Source of the DNA: Dictyobacter aurantiacus
GTDB taxonomy: Bacteria; Chloroflexota; Ktedonobacteria; Ktedonobacterales; Ktedonobacteraceae
Reading direction: 5' to 3'
Length of the DNA stretch: 64,000 bases
Assembly (NCBI RefSeq): GCF_003967515.1
Contig: NZ_BIFQ01000002.1
Span: 2,232,001-2,296,000, forward strand
The notes below the pieces were generated by a model, which searched no databases, was not told the origin of the DNA, and saw only the letters and a program-made list of their open reading frames with translations. This document shows, piece by piece, positions 36,222 through 44,786 of this stretch. Position 1 is the stretch's first letter. The number at the start of each line of letters is the position of its first letter. Position numbers and translations under genes: made by a program.

Positions 36222-36999
36222 GGCTCTTTTATCCTTTCTCGCAATCACCTTTTGAGATACACAGGCTTCCTGGCCTAGTAGAGTCGATGCGGCTATGTAA
36301 TTGTTCTGATTTGTTATGCTGCTTCAATCAAAAACATACTATCCCACAATAGATAAAAATACAAACACGACAAGACATCATTAAACGATAAAAACTCTAT
36401 GAATAGAGAAAAAAACATTTATGCCCGGCGATATTCATAGTGAGTATAATCCTGCTCTCTGGTTGCCGTGGTTGACCAGCATTCGCCATGTAATCAGCCG
36501 GGCTTCTTTTTGCTGACCTCTTGGAATGTGTCTTACTCCCGTCACTCTGGGGGCACATGAGCTTCCCCGCACGCGCATCCGCTGCGCGGCTGCACTGGTT
36601 TTTCATATTGGTGCATCGCGTGCGCATCCGCGCACGCGATGCACCAATATGAAACTGACACGTGAGCACCGCAGGTGCGAGACCTCATGCAGGCCGCAGG
36701 CGATGAATATGAGAGTCAGACACACTCTTGAAAAGGGAGCGAATAGAAAAATATAGGGAAGAGGATTTACTTTCCACGCATTTACTCTATATAAGGTAAA
36801 TAGCAAAATAGTCATATTTGATAATCTTTATCATGATATTGGTATATTATGATGTTGTGGTTATATTCATCTGTTAGTTTATCAACTCAGGCATATGCCT
36901 TATATGCAGAAAGTAAACTACAGACAATGGATAGGCACAATTATTTTTATAACTACATTTTTATATGGGCCTAGCAAGAAAGGAATGGTCTACAGCAAG
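36222..36999. other. Intergenic region containing a dispersed repeat copy
   Basis: The longest gene-free stretch in the window apart from edges (about 780 bp). It contains repeat copy A (36523-36729) and, at 36890-36901, the small palindrome AGGCATATGCCT near the next gene. The reading frames across it are produced by the repeat and are not supported. Confidence 0.6.
36523..36729. repeat. Dispersed repeat with terminal inverted repeats, copy A
   Basis: About 207 bp. The left end GAATGTGTCTTACTCCCGTCA pairs imperfectly with the right end ATGAGAGTCAGACACACTCTT. The centre is a perfect 25-bp stem (36601-36625/36630-36654) with loop ATCC, and a smaller GCACC-gca-GGTGC hairpin lies at about 36666-36678. 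The second copy is at 54754-54949. No transposase is nearby, so it would be non-autonomous. Confidence 0.75.
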
Positions 37000-38061
37000 A
37001 TGAAGTATTCTGGTGTTATTGCTCTCGCCTTTGTGCTCGCAGTAATTGCCGAAGGATTCGTGGGAGCGGGGTCAGCTTTCGTCTCCCAGGCGCATGCCAG
37101 TGGCAGCTGTATTCAATATGGAGCATTTGGGAAAAGTGTTTCATACATTGAGGCTGTGAATCAGGGGTATTTCGCGAAAGAAGGAGTAAGCGTCTGCTAC
37201 AATCAGGTCACTAGTTCTACGCAGCAAATTAATAGCCTGCTTTCCGGTCAATACGATATTATTTCTTCAACTGCTGATAATGTTGTGAACCAGGATGTCA
37301 ACAATAATCAATCCATTCAAGTCATTGCTGGCATTGATCAGGGAGCCAATCTGGATCTGGTGGTGAACACCAATCTGGGCATCAATAGTATCCATGATCT
37401 GGAGGGTAAAGCAATTCTGGTTGATGCACCGAACAGTGGTTTTGTTATTGCCCTTGAGAAAATTATGGCTGAAAACGGGATGTATCTAAATCAGGATTAT
37501 ACCCTGAATTCTGTTGGTGGTTCGAAGATACGTTATCAGGATATGGTAGCCGGTCAAACCTCGACGGGCGATCCTGCTTATGCGACGATGCTGGCGGCGC
37601 CGTATATCGAGCAGGCGCGCGCTGTCTCTTATCTCAGTGATATCGCCAGTCTTTCAACCTACACCGAGCCGTATCAGGGAACATCAATCGCACTTACCCA
37701 GAGTTATGGACAACGTAATACAGATACCGTGGATCGTTTTCTGACAGCTATGATTATGGGAAGCATGTATGCGGCAAACTCGAACAATCAGAGTGCGGTT
37801 ATCGCCGATATTGCTAATGCTGATGGTGTATCAACACAGATCGCAGCCAATATCTATGCTGATACTGAGCAGAACACAGCAACCGGTGAAAATGTGAATG
37901 AACAGGTGAACCAGCAAGGTTTGGTGAACACAATCAACCTGCGTCAGGAATTTGGCGGTTTCAATACAACTGTTGATAGTACACAACTGGCGCAGCCTGG
38001 TCCTAATGCCATTTATAACGATCAATATTGGCAGGAAGCATATCAAGATCTCCAGAATTAA
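37000..38061 (+). CDS. ABC transporter substrate-binding protein (NMT1/TauA-like), orphan
   Basis: A 353-residue exported binding protein. Start at 37000 (MKYSGVIAL) gives a clean signal peptide to about AHA-SGSC; longer frames upstream lack this. Residues about 40-60 (SVSYIEAVNQGYFAKEGVSV) are the typical beginning of NrtA/SsuA/TauA-type binding proteins, and YRSQDMVAG-like segments and GDPAYATM sites follow, consistent with a two-lobe fold for small oxoanions or thiamin precursors. No permease or ATPase gene is adjacent in the window, so it is either an orphan or served by a transporter elsewhere. Confidence 0.8.
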   Translation: MKYSGVIALAFVLAVIAEGFVGAGSAFVSQAHASGSCIQYGAFGKSVSYIEAVNQGYFAKEGVSVCYNQVTSSTQQINSLLSGQYDIISSTADNVVNQDVNNNQSIQVIAGIDQGANLDLVVNTNLGINSIHDLEGKAILVDAPNSGFVIALEKIMAENGMYLNQDYTLNSVGGSKIRYQDMVAGQTSTGDPAYATMLAAPYIEQARAVSYLSDIASLSTYTEPYQGTSIALTQSYGQRNTDTVDRFLTAMIMGSMYAANSNNQSAVIADIANADGVSTQIAANIYADTEQNTATGENVNEQVNQQGLVNTINLRQEFGGFNTTVDSTQLAQPGPNAIYNDQYWQEAYQDLQN

Positions 38062-38116
38062 ATGTACGTTTTTCCATAAAAATCTCTTAATCAGATTTAG
38101 CAACTGAATAGAAGAG

Positions 38117-38170
38117 ACGAAAAAGGAAGCAACATCCGACTTTTCAGTGGGATGTTGCTTCCTTTTTCGT
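38117..38170. terminator. Long bidirectional terminator
   Basis: Perfect 21-bp arms (38117-38137 and 38150-38170) with a 12-base loop, between the ends of the convergent genes at 38061 and 38188. A5 and T5 tracts are included in the arms. Confidence 0.8.
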
Positions 38171-38187
38171 GGGCAGAAGATAGCGAA

Positions 38188-38757
38188 TTAGCGCCTTTGC
38201 CCATAGGGGTAATGCAGTTTCTTATCTCCTTCCCAATCCTCGCGCAACCCGGGTGCGGAGATGTCCCAGTCGGGTCGAATCTTCTGGAAGATGGCGCGCA
38301 GATCCTGCCTGAGGTCTTCGGGCGATGGGCGGCCCCAGAACCAGTAGCCGTTGTAGATCTTGTAGATGCGCAGCCCTGGCTCCAGGACCAGCGTGTGGGG
38401 GATCATGGGGTTGTGGTGGGGATCAGTGTACTCCTGGATCTCCAGATCCTGCTGGATCTTGCGTCCCGAGTCCGATAGGAAGGTCCACTGGGCCCCGACG
38501 GCGGCGCGGAACTCGTTGGTTTCCAGAATATTGTCGGTTGAGACGGTTACGATCTGTGTATAGGAGACGGCGATTTTAGGATAGAACTCGGCCAGTTCGA
38601 GGTGTTGCTGATGGTCCTTGGGACAATAGTGTCCGCGCGCCAGGATCAAGATCATGGGATCGATGCCCTGTAGCTCACTGAGACGGCGGCGCGTTTTTGT
38701 GTGGTCGGTCAATTCATAATCGGGAAACGTAGCGCCGGGAACAATATCTGCTCGCAT
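38188..38757 (-). CDS. Redoxin (AhpC/TSA-like thioredoxin-fold) protein
   Basis: A 189-residue protein of the peroxiredoxin/redoxin fold. The region near residue 38 (ILARGHYCPKDHQQHLEL) holds the likely peroxidatic Cys in a GHYCPKD context, one Cys only; no second Cys of a CxxC pair is present nearby. SDSGRKIQQDL and LVLEPGLRIYKIYNGYWF follow in the order expected of the fold. It may reduce peroxides or thiols; single-Cys members often depend on outside thiols. No neighbour helps; start at 38757 with AGGAGCAG ahead. Confidence 0.7.
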   Translation of the reverse strand: MRADIVPGATFPDYELTDHTKTRRRLSELQGIDPMILILARGHYCPKDHQQHLELAEFYPKIAVSYTQIVTVSTDNILETNEFRAAVGAQWTFLSDSGRKIQQDLEIQEYTDPHHNPMIPHTLVLEPGLRIYKIYNGYWFWGRPSPEDLRQDLRAIFQKIRPDWDISAPGLREDWEGDKKLHYPYGQRR

Positions 38758-39052
38758 ATGTTTCTGCTCCTTATTTGCACACCCTCAACTATTTGAGATA
38801 AGAGATCGTTTTTTCTACTGCTGATTGCATCATTGCAGGCAATAGATCTGCAAGTCAGTCATACGCAGGTGATAACAGATGGTAACACCGGTCTATTCCT
38901 TGACCTTGAAAGGGGCTGACTGGTTTGTGCGTTCTCGGATGATTACTACCAGTGCTGGTGGAATCTGCTACAATATAGACAAGTTTCCTCTCTAGCAGCT
39001 TTTGGAAGCTTCTATCTATAGGCATGCCATATGACACAATACTGGGATTGGA

Positions 39053-40078
39053 GTGCTCCACATGGATGTTTCCGCTATATGCGCGACCTGGCCGATTCAG
39101 GGTCCCTGTTCTCTCACACCTCTTACTGGTGGTACAAACAATCATGTCTGGCGGCTGGATGCCGCGGATGGACATGCCTACACATTGCGTGTCTCTCCAG
39201 GAGAAACACATCTGCCGCGCCTGCGCTATGAGATGACGATTCTGCAGGCACTATCGATCCAGGATCTCCCATTTTTGCTGCCGTTACCCATTCACGCTTA
39301 CTGCGGTGATCTGCTGGTTCCACTTATGCTTGATAATAGCAAGACCGGGATCGCGACGCTGGCTCCGTTTTTGCCGGGCATTGTCTCGCGCAAGAGTACT
39401 CCCGCGAAGGCCAGCGCGGCCGCTCACACGCTGGCGATCCTGGACCAGGCTCTGGCCGCTGTACCAGATCAATCAACGCCGCAGGAGATCCAGGTGCTAG
39501 TGCCGTTTGGCCGCTTAGAAGAGCGCAATCCCCAGATACCAGATGTTGGGAAGGCGCTGGAGTCATTGCCCCTGGAGCGGCAGCAGATACGTAAGATGCA
39601 GGATATATTGATTGCCCATCAGGATAGTGTGGAGGAGCTTTATGAGAGCCTGCCGCAGCAGTTGTTGCATCGCGACCTGGACACCAGCAACATTCTCTTT
39701 GATGAGCAGGAACATGTCACGGCCGTGCTCGATTTCGAGTTCGCGGCCCGTGATATTCGAGCTCTCGACCTGAGCGTATCTTTAACCTGGTGGCCGGTTA
39801 GCCGCCTGGGGACCGGGAATGAATGGGAGATCATCGATTCGCTGGGTCGTAGCTACATGGACGTATTGCCGCTGGAGGAGGACGAACTGAGAGCGATACC
39901 AGCTATGATGCGCATGCGCCAGTTTGCCTCTCTACAACACCGTATTGGTCGCTATCAGGATGGTTTGGAGACCGATGCGGCTATCCAGGATAACATTGCG
40001 TTTGCTCTCTGGCGCCTGGACTGGCTGGAGAGCCAGCAAGAAACCCTGATTGAGCATGCTCTTAACTGGCAGGCCTGA
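39053..40078 (+). CDS. Phosphotransferase, APH/choline-kinase-like
   Basis: A 341-residue kinase-fold protein. The N-lobe begins GGTNNHVWRLDAADG with the glycine loop; the catalytic loop HRDLDTSNILFDE is near residue 200 and VLDFEFAARDIRALDLS carries the metal-binding Asp. Start at 39053, with a second ATG nine bases on. It is unrelated in sequence detail to the other phosphotransferase in the window (30799-31767), only sharing the fold. Substrate unknown; members modify aminoglycosides, homoserine or choline. Confidence 0.8.
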   Translation: MLHMDVSAICATWPIQGPCSLTPLTGGTNNHVWRLDAADGHAYTLRVSPGETHLPRLRYEMTILQALSIQDLPFLLPLPIHAYCGDLLVPLMLDNSKTGIATLAPFLPGIVSRKSTPAKASAAAHTLAILDQALAAVPDQSTPQEIQVLVPFGRLEERNPQIPDVGKALESLPLERQQIRKMQDILIAHQDSVEELYESLPQQLLHRDLDTSNILFDEQEHVTAVLDFEFAARDIRALDLSVSLTWWPVSRLGTGNEWEIIDSLGRSYMDVLPLEEDELRAIPAMMRMRQFASLQHRIGRYQDGLETDAAIQDNIAFALWRLDWLESQQETLIEHALNWQA

Positions 40079-40102
40079 GCAGTTCAGGCGCCAGCATTAT
40101 CG

Positions 40103-40522
40103 TTATTGATGAAACCTTAATTTATCCACAATCTTGTCGATCACTTTTCTTTCCGCCCGGATGGCGAGGCCTACCAGATTCAGGTTCTCGCGCTCGACGC
40201 TGCGTACAGCGGCGCGATTGGCTTCGTCATGGGTTGTAGTAAACATCTCTTCTGTATAGACGGCCGGCTGTGCTCCGCGTGTCAGGGCACGATCAAGCAC
40301 CCGCGTGAGCCCGGCGCGATCGGCTCCGTAAATCAGTGTTGGCTGGCCAATCAGCCGTAGGTATTTGTTGTCAGACGCGTCTTCATATGGTTCACCGATA
40401 CACTCAGGATAGGATGCAGCGATCCCACTGGCCAGGAATGCTGCTACATTCATTTTTTGCCAGGAGGCCAGATCGTCTCGAATCACCAACGCAATTTTTG
40501 TATCAAAAAGCATAATTACCAT
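40103..40522 (-). CDS. DUF2000-like protein
   Basis: A 139-residue protein. The pattern KIALVIRDDLASWQKMNVAAFL at the N-terminus, QPTLIYGADRAGLTRVL in the middle and the final basic helix match the DUF2000 family, which has an alpha/beta fold of unknown function. Start at 40522 (MVIML). Its end lies 25 bp from the stop of the convergent phosphotransferase gene; a weak hairpin sits there (40073-40089). Confidence 0.7.
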   Translation of the reverse strand: MVIMLFDTKIALVIRDDLASWQKMNVAAFLASGIAASYPECIGEPYEDASDNKYLRLIGQPTLIYGADRAGLTRVLDRALTRGAQPAVYTEEMFTTTHDEANRAAVRSVERENLNLVGLAIRAERKVIDKIVDKLRFHQ

Positions 40523-40626
40523 CCTTGCATAATATTTGATATTGAAAGTGGTCGGTCATGTACCGCCCTCATGATGTTTTTGTCGGTATGTCATCCTTTG
40601 CTTCTCGATGCGCACTCAAGTCACCC

Positions 40627-41070
40627 TTAAGGAGCAGGAGAATGATCTTGCTGCTTCCAGGCAGCTACCGTTGTAAGCAGGTGCCGTAGAAGCTTTCTCT
40701 GTTCGGATGAGAATTGTCCGAGGAAATCCTGATTTAACTGATCCAACTCACGATCAAGCGGTTCCTGAAGTGCACGTCCGCGAGCGGTGAGCGAGACCCG
40801 GTTTACTCTCCGATCGGTCGCATGGGCCTTGCGCTCAATCAGGCCCGCATGTTCCAGGCGATCAAGAACGCCGGTTATTGTCGCGCTATCAAGCACAAGG
40901 CGTTCACCTAGCTCGGCCCCGCTCTGCTCGTCGCGCTCCCAGAGTACCTTGAGCAGTGCATACTGCACAGGGGTGACTCCATACGGAGCTAGACGTTGCT
41001 TGGCAGATTGTGCGACCCGCTGATAGGCCTTGCCAAGGTAAAAACTCAAACAATCCTCAACCTGATCCAT
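40627..41070 (-). CDS. MarR family transcriptional regulator
   Basis: A 147-residue regulator. Start at 41070 (MDQVEDCLSF) has GGAG five bases in front; the frame runs on to 41268 without a ribosome site. The winged helix-turn-helix is in residues about 30-100 (ELGERLVLDSATITGVLDRLEHAGLIERK and RVNRVSLTARGRAL), the rest dimerisation helices. A 12-bp palindrome CTTGTATACAAG lies 84 bp upstream and resembles MarR boxes, so autoregulation is likely. The next gene downstream encodes the DUF2000-like protein, 104 bp away on the same strand. Confidence 0.85.
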   Translation of the reverse strand: MDQVEDCLSFYLGKAYQRVAQSAKQRLAPYGVTPVQYALLKVLWERDEQSGAELGERLVLDSATITGVLDRLEHAGLIERKAHATDRRVNRVSLTARGRALQEPLDRELDQLNQDFLGQFSSEQRKLLRHLLTTVAAWKQQDHSPAP

Positions 41071-41153
41071 GTATACTCCTGCACAAAAAAACTCTCTGTT
41101 TTGATTAGCTCCTATCCAAGTATATGCCATGCATAATACTTTTACAATAGTTA

Positions 41154-41165
41154 CTTGTATACAAG
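41154..41165. promoter_or_regulatory. MarR-type operator palindrome
   Basis: CTTGTATACAAG, perfect 12-bp palindrome, flanked by TTA and GTAA, 84 bp upstream of the MarR start codon. Confidence 0.5.
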
Positions 41166-41354
41166 GTAATTTGGAGTAACTGGTTAATATGCTCAGTGGC
41201 GCGGTGTAGATGGAAAAGGTGGTTAGCTCCCGGAAAGAAGATTTGACCGGAAAATAATGGTGCCCCATATAACGAAAGCTATGGTGATCTACGCCAAAGA
41301 TGATCGGGGGAGACTATTCGCCAATGGGGCGCCTTAGTAGATGAGAAGTTGCGC

Positions 41355-41921
41355 TTATTTTTCGTCAAACACATAGAAACGTTCGCGATATTCTTGCAGG
41401 AGCTGCTCGACCGGGAGCGGTCGCATATTCATGCTTTCAGGGGCCGCGATATTGAGGCTTAAGATGCGGCTATTGATATCAGCCAGGCGTTTCCTGTACT
41501 CGTGTTCAAAAGCATGCACCTCTCGTTGATATGCCCGAATGCGACTGCGAAAGCGGGGACGCCGTTGCCTCTGTGTATAGCGTAAACGGTGCTGCAGATA
41601 GGCAAGGTGTTTATCAATCTGCTCCTGCTTGCGCTGGATCTCTTTCTGCAGCGAGACCTCCAGCGGCTCACCTCCAAATTTCTTGATGATATTGGTTGTT
41701 ATATCGTCAACACCTGAGTTCTCTAGAAAACCATTGCGAAATGGCTTCCCAGCACCTGGGAGATTATCGAATTCGCCCGCATTCTGGGCTTTTTGGATAT
41801 AATAATCGGCGATGCCATGAAAGACGATCGCCGAGTTTTTCCGTTCTTTCTCATCCTCTAACTGACGCTGCACCCTTGTGCGCTGTCCTTTCGGTATCTT
41901 GCGCCAATCCACAAAATCCAT
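41355..41921 (-). CDS. DUF1992 (DnaJ subfamily C member 28-like) protein
   Basis: A 188-residue protein. The conserved block HGIADYYIQKAQNAGEFDNL (residues about 38-57) followed by PGAGKPF is the DUF1992 signature, known from bacteria and the human DnaJ-like DNAJC28; the J domain itself is missing. The C-terminal half is rich in Arg/Lys/Glu helices (KEIQRKQEQIDKHLAYLQHR). Cytoplasmic. Start at 41921, no clear RBS. Function unknown. Confidence 0.75.
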   Translation of the reverse strand: MDFVDWRKIPKGQRTRVQRQLEDEKERKNSAIVFHGIADYYIQKAQNAGEFDNLPGAGKPFRNGFLENSGVDDITTNIIKKFGGEPLEVSLQKEIQRKQEQIDKHLAYLQHRLRYTQRQRRPRFRSRIRAYQREVHAFEHEYRKRLADINSRILSLNIAAPESMNMRPLPVEQLLQEYRERFYVFDEK

Positions 41922-42231
41922 GGCTTAGTTTCTACTTTCTAGCACTTTTCAGAAAAATGAGTTATAAGAATTTTTTCGGCCACCTGTTCGGGTATTTCAA
42001 TGCTCATAATACTTTGTCTGCGCTCAGTACTCTGATGTATGCTAATGGCATTTTTCTGGAAATCGGTGGCCGTGATGCCTGGATAGACCAGGCTGGTCCT
42101 GATTATGAATTATCTAGCAGGCCGCTATGCTCGTACTATATCTATTTATAGTACAAGCATAGCGGCCTGTTGTGGGTTCTCATATAGTATGTGGTCTGTT
42201 TATAGCTGGACCGCTTGTATGCTAACAGGCG
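41922..42231. other. Intergenic region with terminator
   Basis: A 310-bp gap. The only structure I can identify is the hairpin at 42118-42169; a plus-strand frame over this gap has no ribosome site. Confidence 0.55.
42118..42169 (-). terminator. Terminator hairpin with one mismatch
   Basis: Arms of 20 bp at 42118-42137 and 42150-42169, one C/A mismatch, 12-base loop, 63 bp after the stop of the oxidoreductase gene at 42232. Confidence 0.65.
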
Positions 42232-42867
42232 TTATGGGAGGTTAGCCAGCGCCTGTTTGGCCTGTTCAACGGTCATGGGTACATTGTAGATGGGGGATCC
42301 GGGTTGCTGGCGGCGTCCACCTTCACTCAGAAAACCGGTGTCAACTGCGGCAAAACCGATATCCTCGATCAGCTGAGCGACAACCCCTTTGGCCTCCGAG
42401 TCGTCTCCTGCGATAAAGATGACCAGGCGCTCGTCAGGTGAGGATTTGCTGCTCGTTTTCAGCGTTTCAAAGTACATGGTGTTAAAACCTTTGACGAGCC
42501 GTGTGCCCGGTATCTGCTTTAAAATTTCTTCGCTGGATGTTGTGTTGTTGAGCTGTTCGACCTGAAAATTGCCATTTTGATCTTTGTTATAGGGATTGGT
42601 GGCATCGATGACGATCTTGCTCTCAAACATCTGGGCTGGAGGCAGGCTGGTGCGCTGTGACCAGGGGATAGCCAGCAGAATGACATCACCAAATCGAACC
42701 ACTTCTTCGTTGGTTGCCGCTCTGGCATTGGGCCCGATCTCTGAAACCAGTTGAGACAGCGATTGTGGGCCCTTTGAATTGCTGATCGCTACTTTATGTC
42801 CTGCCTGCGCAAAAAGTTTTGCCGCGTTGGCACCTATATTTCCAGATCCAATAACACCTATATTCAT
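42232..42867 (-). CDS. NADPH-dependent oxidoreductase, F420-reductase-like fold
   Basis: A 211-residue protein. The N-terminus has MNIGVIGSGNIGANAAKLF, the coenzyme-binding loop, and VAISNSKGPQSL, where Ser-Asn-Ser replaces acidic residues and suggests NADP preference. The family includes F420H2:NADP oxidoreductases and related dinucleotide-binding proteins. RVIVIDATNPYN follows in the central sheet (written IVIDATNPYN in the sequence). It may reduce F420 or a small ketone. Start at 42867, with AAAGGAG ahead. Confidence 0.75.
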   Translation of the reverse strand: MNIGVIGSGNIGANAAKLFAQAGHKVAISNSKGPQSLSQLVSEIGPNARAATNEEVVRFGDVILLAIPWSQRTSLPPAQMFESKIVIDATNPYNKDQNGNFQVEQLNNTTSSEEILKQIPGTRLVKGFNTMYFETLKTSSKSSPDERLVIFIAGDDSEAKGVVAQLIEDIGFAAVDTGFLSEGGRRQQPGSPIYNVPMTVEQAKQALANLP

Positions 42868-43279
42868 ATTGCTGTGCTCCTTTTAATATATATCTCTGCA
42901 ATTGTTTATTTTTGCCTACTCATATTGAGTCACATTATGCCAGAATTGGTCAACCTCACTTATTAATATTGGTCGGCGGATGTTCTGGCTTAACAATGCA
43001 GATGGAGCTATCCGGGTAGCAACGTTTACCACTTCTCAAAGTGTAGAAACTCGTTCCCGCTCTTGCGGCCACGCTTGAGAGAAGGTGAAGGGATATCCGT
43101 GGCCAGAATAGGATCGCTTTTAAAGTGCCGTACCATGCGCCGCTTGCGTACTACTTCTGAAAACTCCATTGGCTGAACCTCTTTCTTATTTTTATTTCTA
43201 CTAGAGTTTGTAGGCGTGCATATTATGTAATGAGAATAGAGATTTTTGTCTCAGATAAATTATAAACACGGAGAATGTG
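42868..43279. other. Intergenic region with nitroreductase remnant
   Basis: A 412-bp gap. It contains the short minus-strand remnant at 43026-43169 and AT-rich promoter-like sequence for the GNAT gene (TTATTTTTATTTCT region). Nothing else is recognisable. Confidence 0.5.
43026..43169 (-). pseudogene. Truncated nitroreductase N-terminus (47 codons)
   Basis: An ATG at 43169 with AGAGG ahead gives a 47-residue frame. Its first 16 residues, MEFSEVVRKRRMVRHF, are the classic N-terminus of nitroreductases (FMN-binding Arg in the RRR/KRR motif). After that (KSDPILATDIPSPSLK onward) the sequence no longer fits the family and ends at TAA 43026-43028. It is most likely a decayed gene; the ribosome site and codon pattern also permit a true microprotein. 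Confidence 0.5.
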
Positions 43280-43762
43280 ATGCCAGATCTTATTTTTAGT
43301 CCATTGGATGCTGAAGAGTATTCTCGCTATCAAGATTGGTTTCATGACCCTGAACTGTCACGAAGGATTAACTATCCCGATACGGTCTGGTTTAATTATA
43401 TTACGACCTCTCCCCATGTATATACCTGGATGATCTATGCCGATGTGGGCCCGCTAGGTGTGATTCAATTCGAGAAGGATCACGGGCGCGCCTGCTTTTC
43501 CATTGCCGTCAATCCTCGTTTGCGCGGACAAGGATACGGGAAGCTTATGATGCGTGCGTTCCTGAACCGGCCAGAGGTACAGGAGGTTGCCTGTCTGCAT
43601 GCGGGTGTTGAATACGATAATCAGCCAAGCATGCGCTGTTTGCAGGCAGTAGGATTTACCATGCTCAATCCTGTACCCGATGAGCATGGTTTTATCGAAT
43701 TTATCTATACCGCCAACGCAGCGCCGCCCGGTGCTTCCCAAACAGAAGCCTATACCGCATAG
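43280..43762 (+). CDS. GNAT family N-acetyltransferase
   Basis: A 160-residue protein. The acetyl-CoA-binding loop NPRLRGQGYGKLMMRAFL (residues about 78-95) contains the RxxGxG motif; the C-terminal CLHAGVEYDNQPSMRCLQAVG is the usual end motif with N-x-x-S-x-R-x-x-x-x-x-G. Start at ATG 43280, with GGAG seven bases ahead; a GTG three bases earlier is possible. It acetylates an amine of unknown identity. Confidence 0.85.
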   Translation: MPDLIFSPLDAEEYSRYQDWFHDPELSRRINYPDTVWFNYITTSPHVYTWMIYADVGPLGVIQFEKDHGRACFSIAVNPRLRGQGYGKLMMRAFLNRPEVQEVACLHAGVEYDNQPSMRCLQAVGFTMLNPVPDEHGFIEFIYTANAAPPGASQTEAYTA

Positions 43763-43810
43763 GACTGCTTTCTATCACCATTGGAACTGCGCTCTGTGAA
43801 CTTCCTGAAC

Positions 43811-44488
43811 TTAAATGTGCGCTTGAAAATAGGCCAGAACACGCTGCCAGGCATCCTGTGAAGCGGAGGCATCATAGGTTTTGCCCTGATCATTAAAAAA
43901 CGAGTGTTTAGTACCGGGATAAATCTTGATATCGTGTTCAACCTGGTGCTGTGTGAGCGCCTCGTCAAGGCGTTGGGCCGCTTTAGCGGTAAAGTCTTCC
44001 CCGGGATATGAACCGACGACAGGACAACTGCGGGCAACCGCTTCCAGGGGTCGGGGATTCATCGCGTAGAAGGGCGCGATTGCTTTGAGGCGTGTGTCGC
44101 TGCAGGCCCAGGCAACGGCAAAGCTGCCTCCCATACAAAAGCCGATCGCCCCCAGGCGCCCGGCGTCCACCCGGGGTTGCTGCCCCAGATAGGTAAGCGC
44201 TTGCTTAAGGTTGCGGATGCTACCATTATTGAGGGGATTGGTCAATATCTGGCTCATGAAGCGGAACATACAGATGGTGCGGTTGCGACCAGCGAACAGA
44301 TCGATAGCAAAGGCCGCGTAACCCTCATCGGCGAAGCGCCGGGCGATATCTTTGATGTTGTCGTTGAGACCAAATATCTCATGAATAACTACGACACCGG
44401 GAAATGGGCCCTCTCCCTCGGGATAGGCCAGATACCCTGAGAGCTTTTCTGTTCCAACAGAGAGCGCAACTATTTCTTCTACTGGCAC
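43811..44488 (-). CDS. Dienelactone hydrolase family protein
   Basis: A 225-residue hydrolase. The nucleophile Cys is in GFCMGGSFAVAWA near residue 118; the other triad residues are probably Asp in PGEDFTAKA near 173 and His in PGTKHSFFND near 207. EIFGLNDNIKDIARRFADEG is typical of the N-terminal region. This family cleaves dienelactones or other small cyclic esters in the aromatic degradation route. Start at 44488 with GAGG a few bases upstream. Confidence 0.85.
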   Translation of the reverse strand: MPVEEIVALSVGTEKLSGYLAYPEGEGPFPGVVVIHEIFGLNDNIKDIARRFADEGYAAFAIDLFAGRNRTICMFRFMSQILTNPLNNGSIRNLKQALTYLGQQPRVDAGRLGAIGFCMGGSFAVAWACSDTRLKAIAPFYAMNPRPLEAVARSCPVVGSYPGEDFTAKAAQRLDEALTQHQVEHDIKIYPGTKHSFFNDQGKTYDASASQDAWQRVLAYFQAHI

Positions 44489-44623
44489 CGGTGACCTCCT
44501 AATAGATATGTGGAATGAAGATATCTGCGTATATTCAATACAATATCACATGTTGATCATTGTTGTGTATATCTTCGCGCTACAAATTATAAAGAAATCT
44601 TCAGAAACATGGAAAGCAAAAAA

Positions 44624-44663
44624 GAGAGGTGCTATGCACCTGTAAACAGGTCTGGCACCTCTC
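44624..44663 (-). terminator. Intrinsic terminator with U6 tail
   Basis: On the minus strand: arms GAGAGGTGC/GCACCTCTC with an inner CACCTG/CAGGT stem, followed by six T residues. It lies about 124 bp after the stop of the metallo-hydrolase gene at 44787. Confidence 0.8.
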
Positions 44664-44786
44664 AATTCTCCACACGATAAACCTGAATAGTCGCTCAGTT
44701 CTGGGTATGGATTACCTGACTATTCTTTTCAACTACTAAAAAAGTGGAAGTAGCATATTCATCTCTTTTTATCTATTCCGGCCCGG

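Noticed and set aside
36397..36815. Frames reading through dispersed repeat copy A, with a similar frame in copy B (54628-55038)
   Set aside because: The similarity of the predicted peptides follows from the DNA similarity of the repeats; stops and frames differ and there is no ribosome site.
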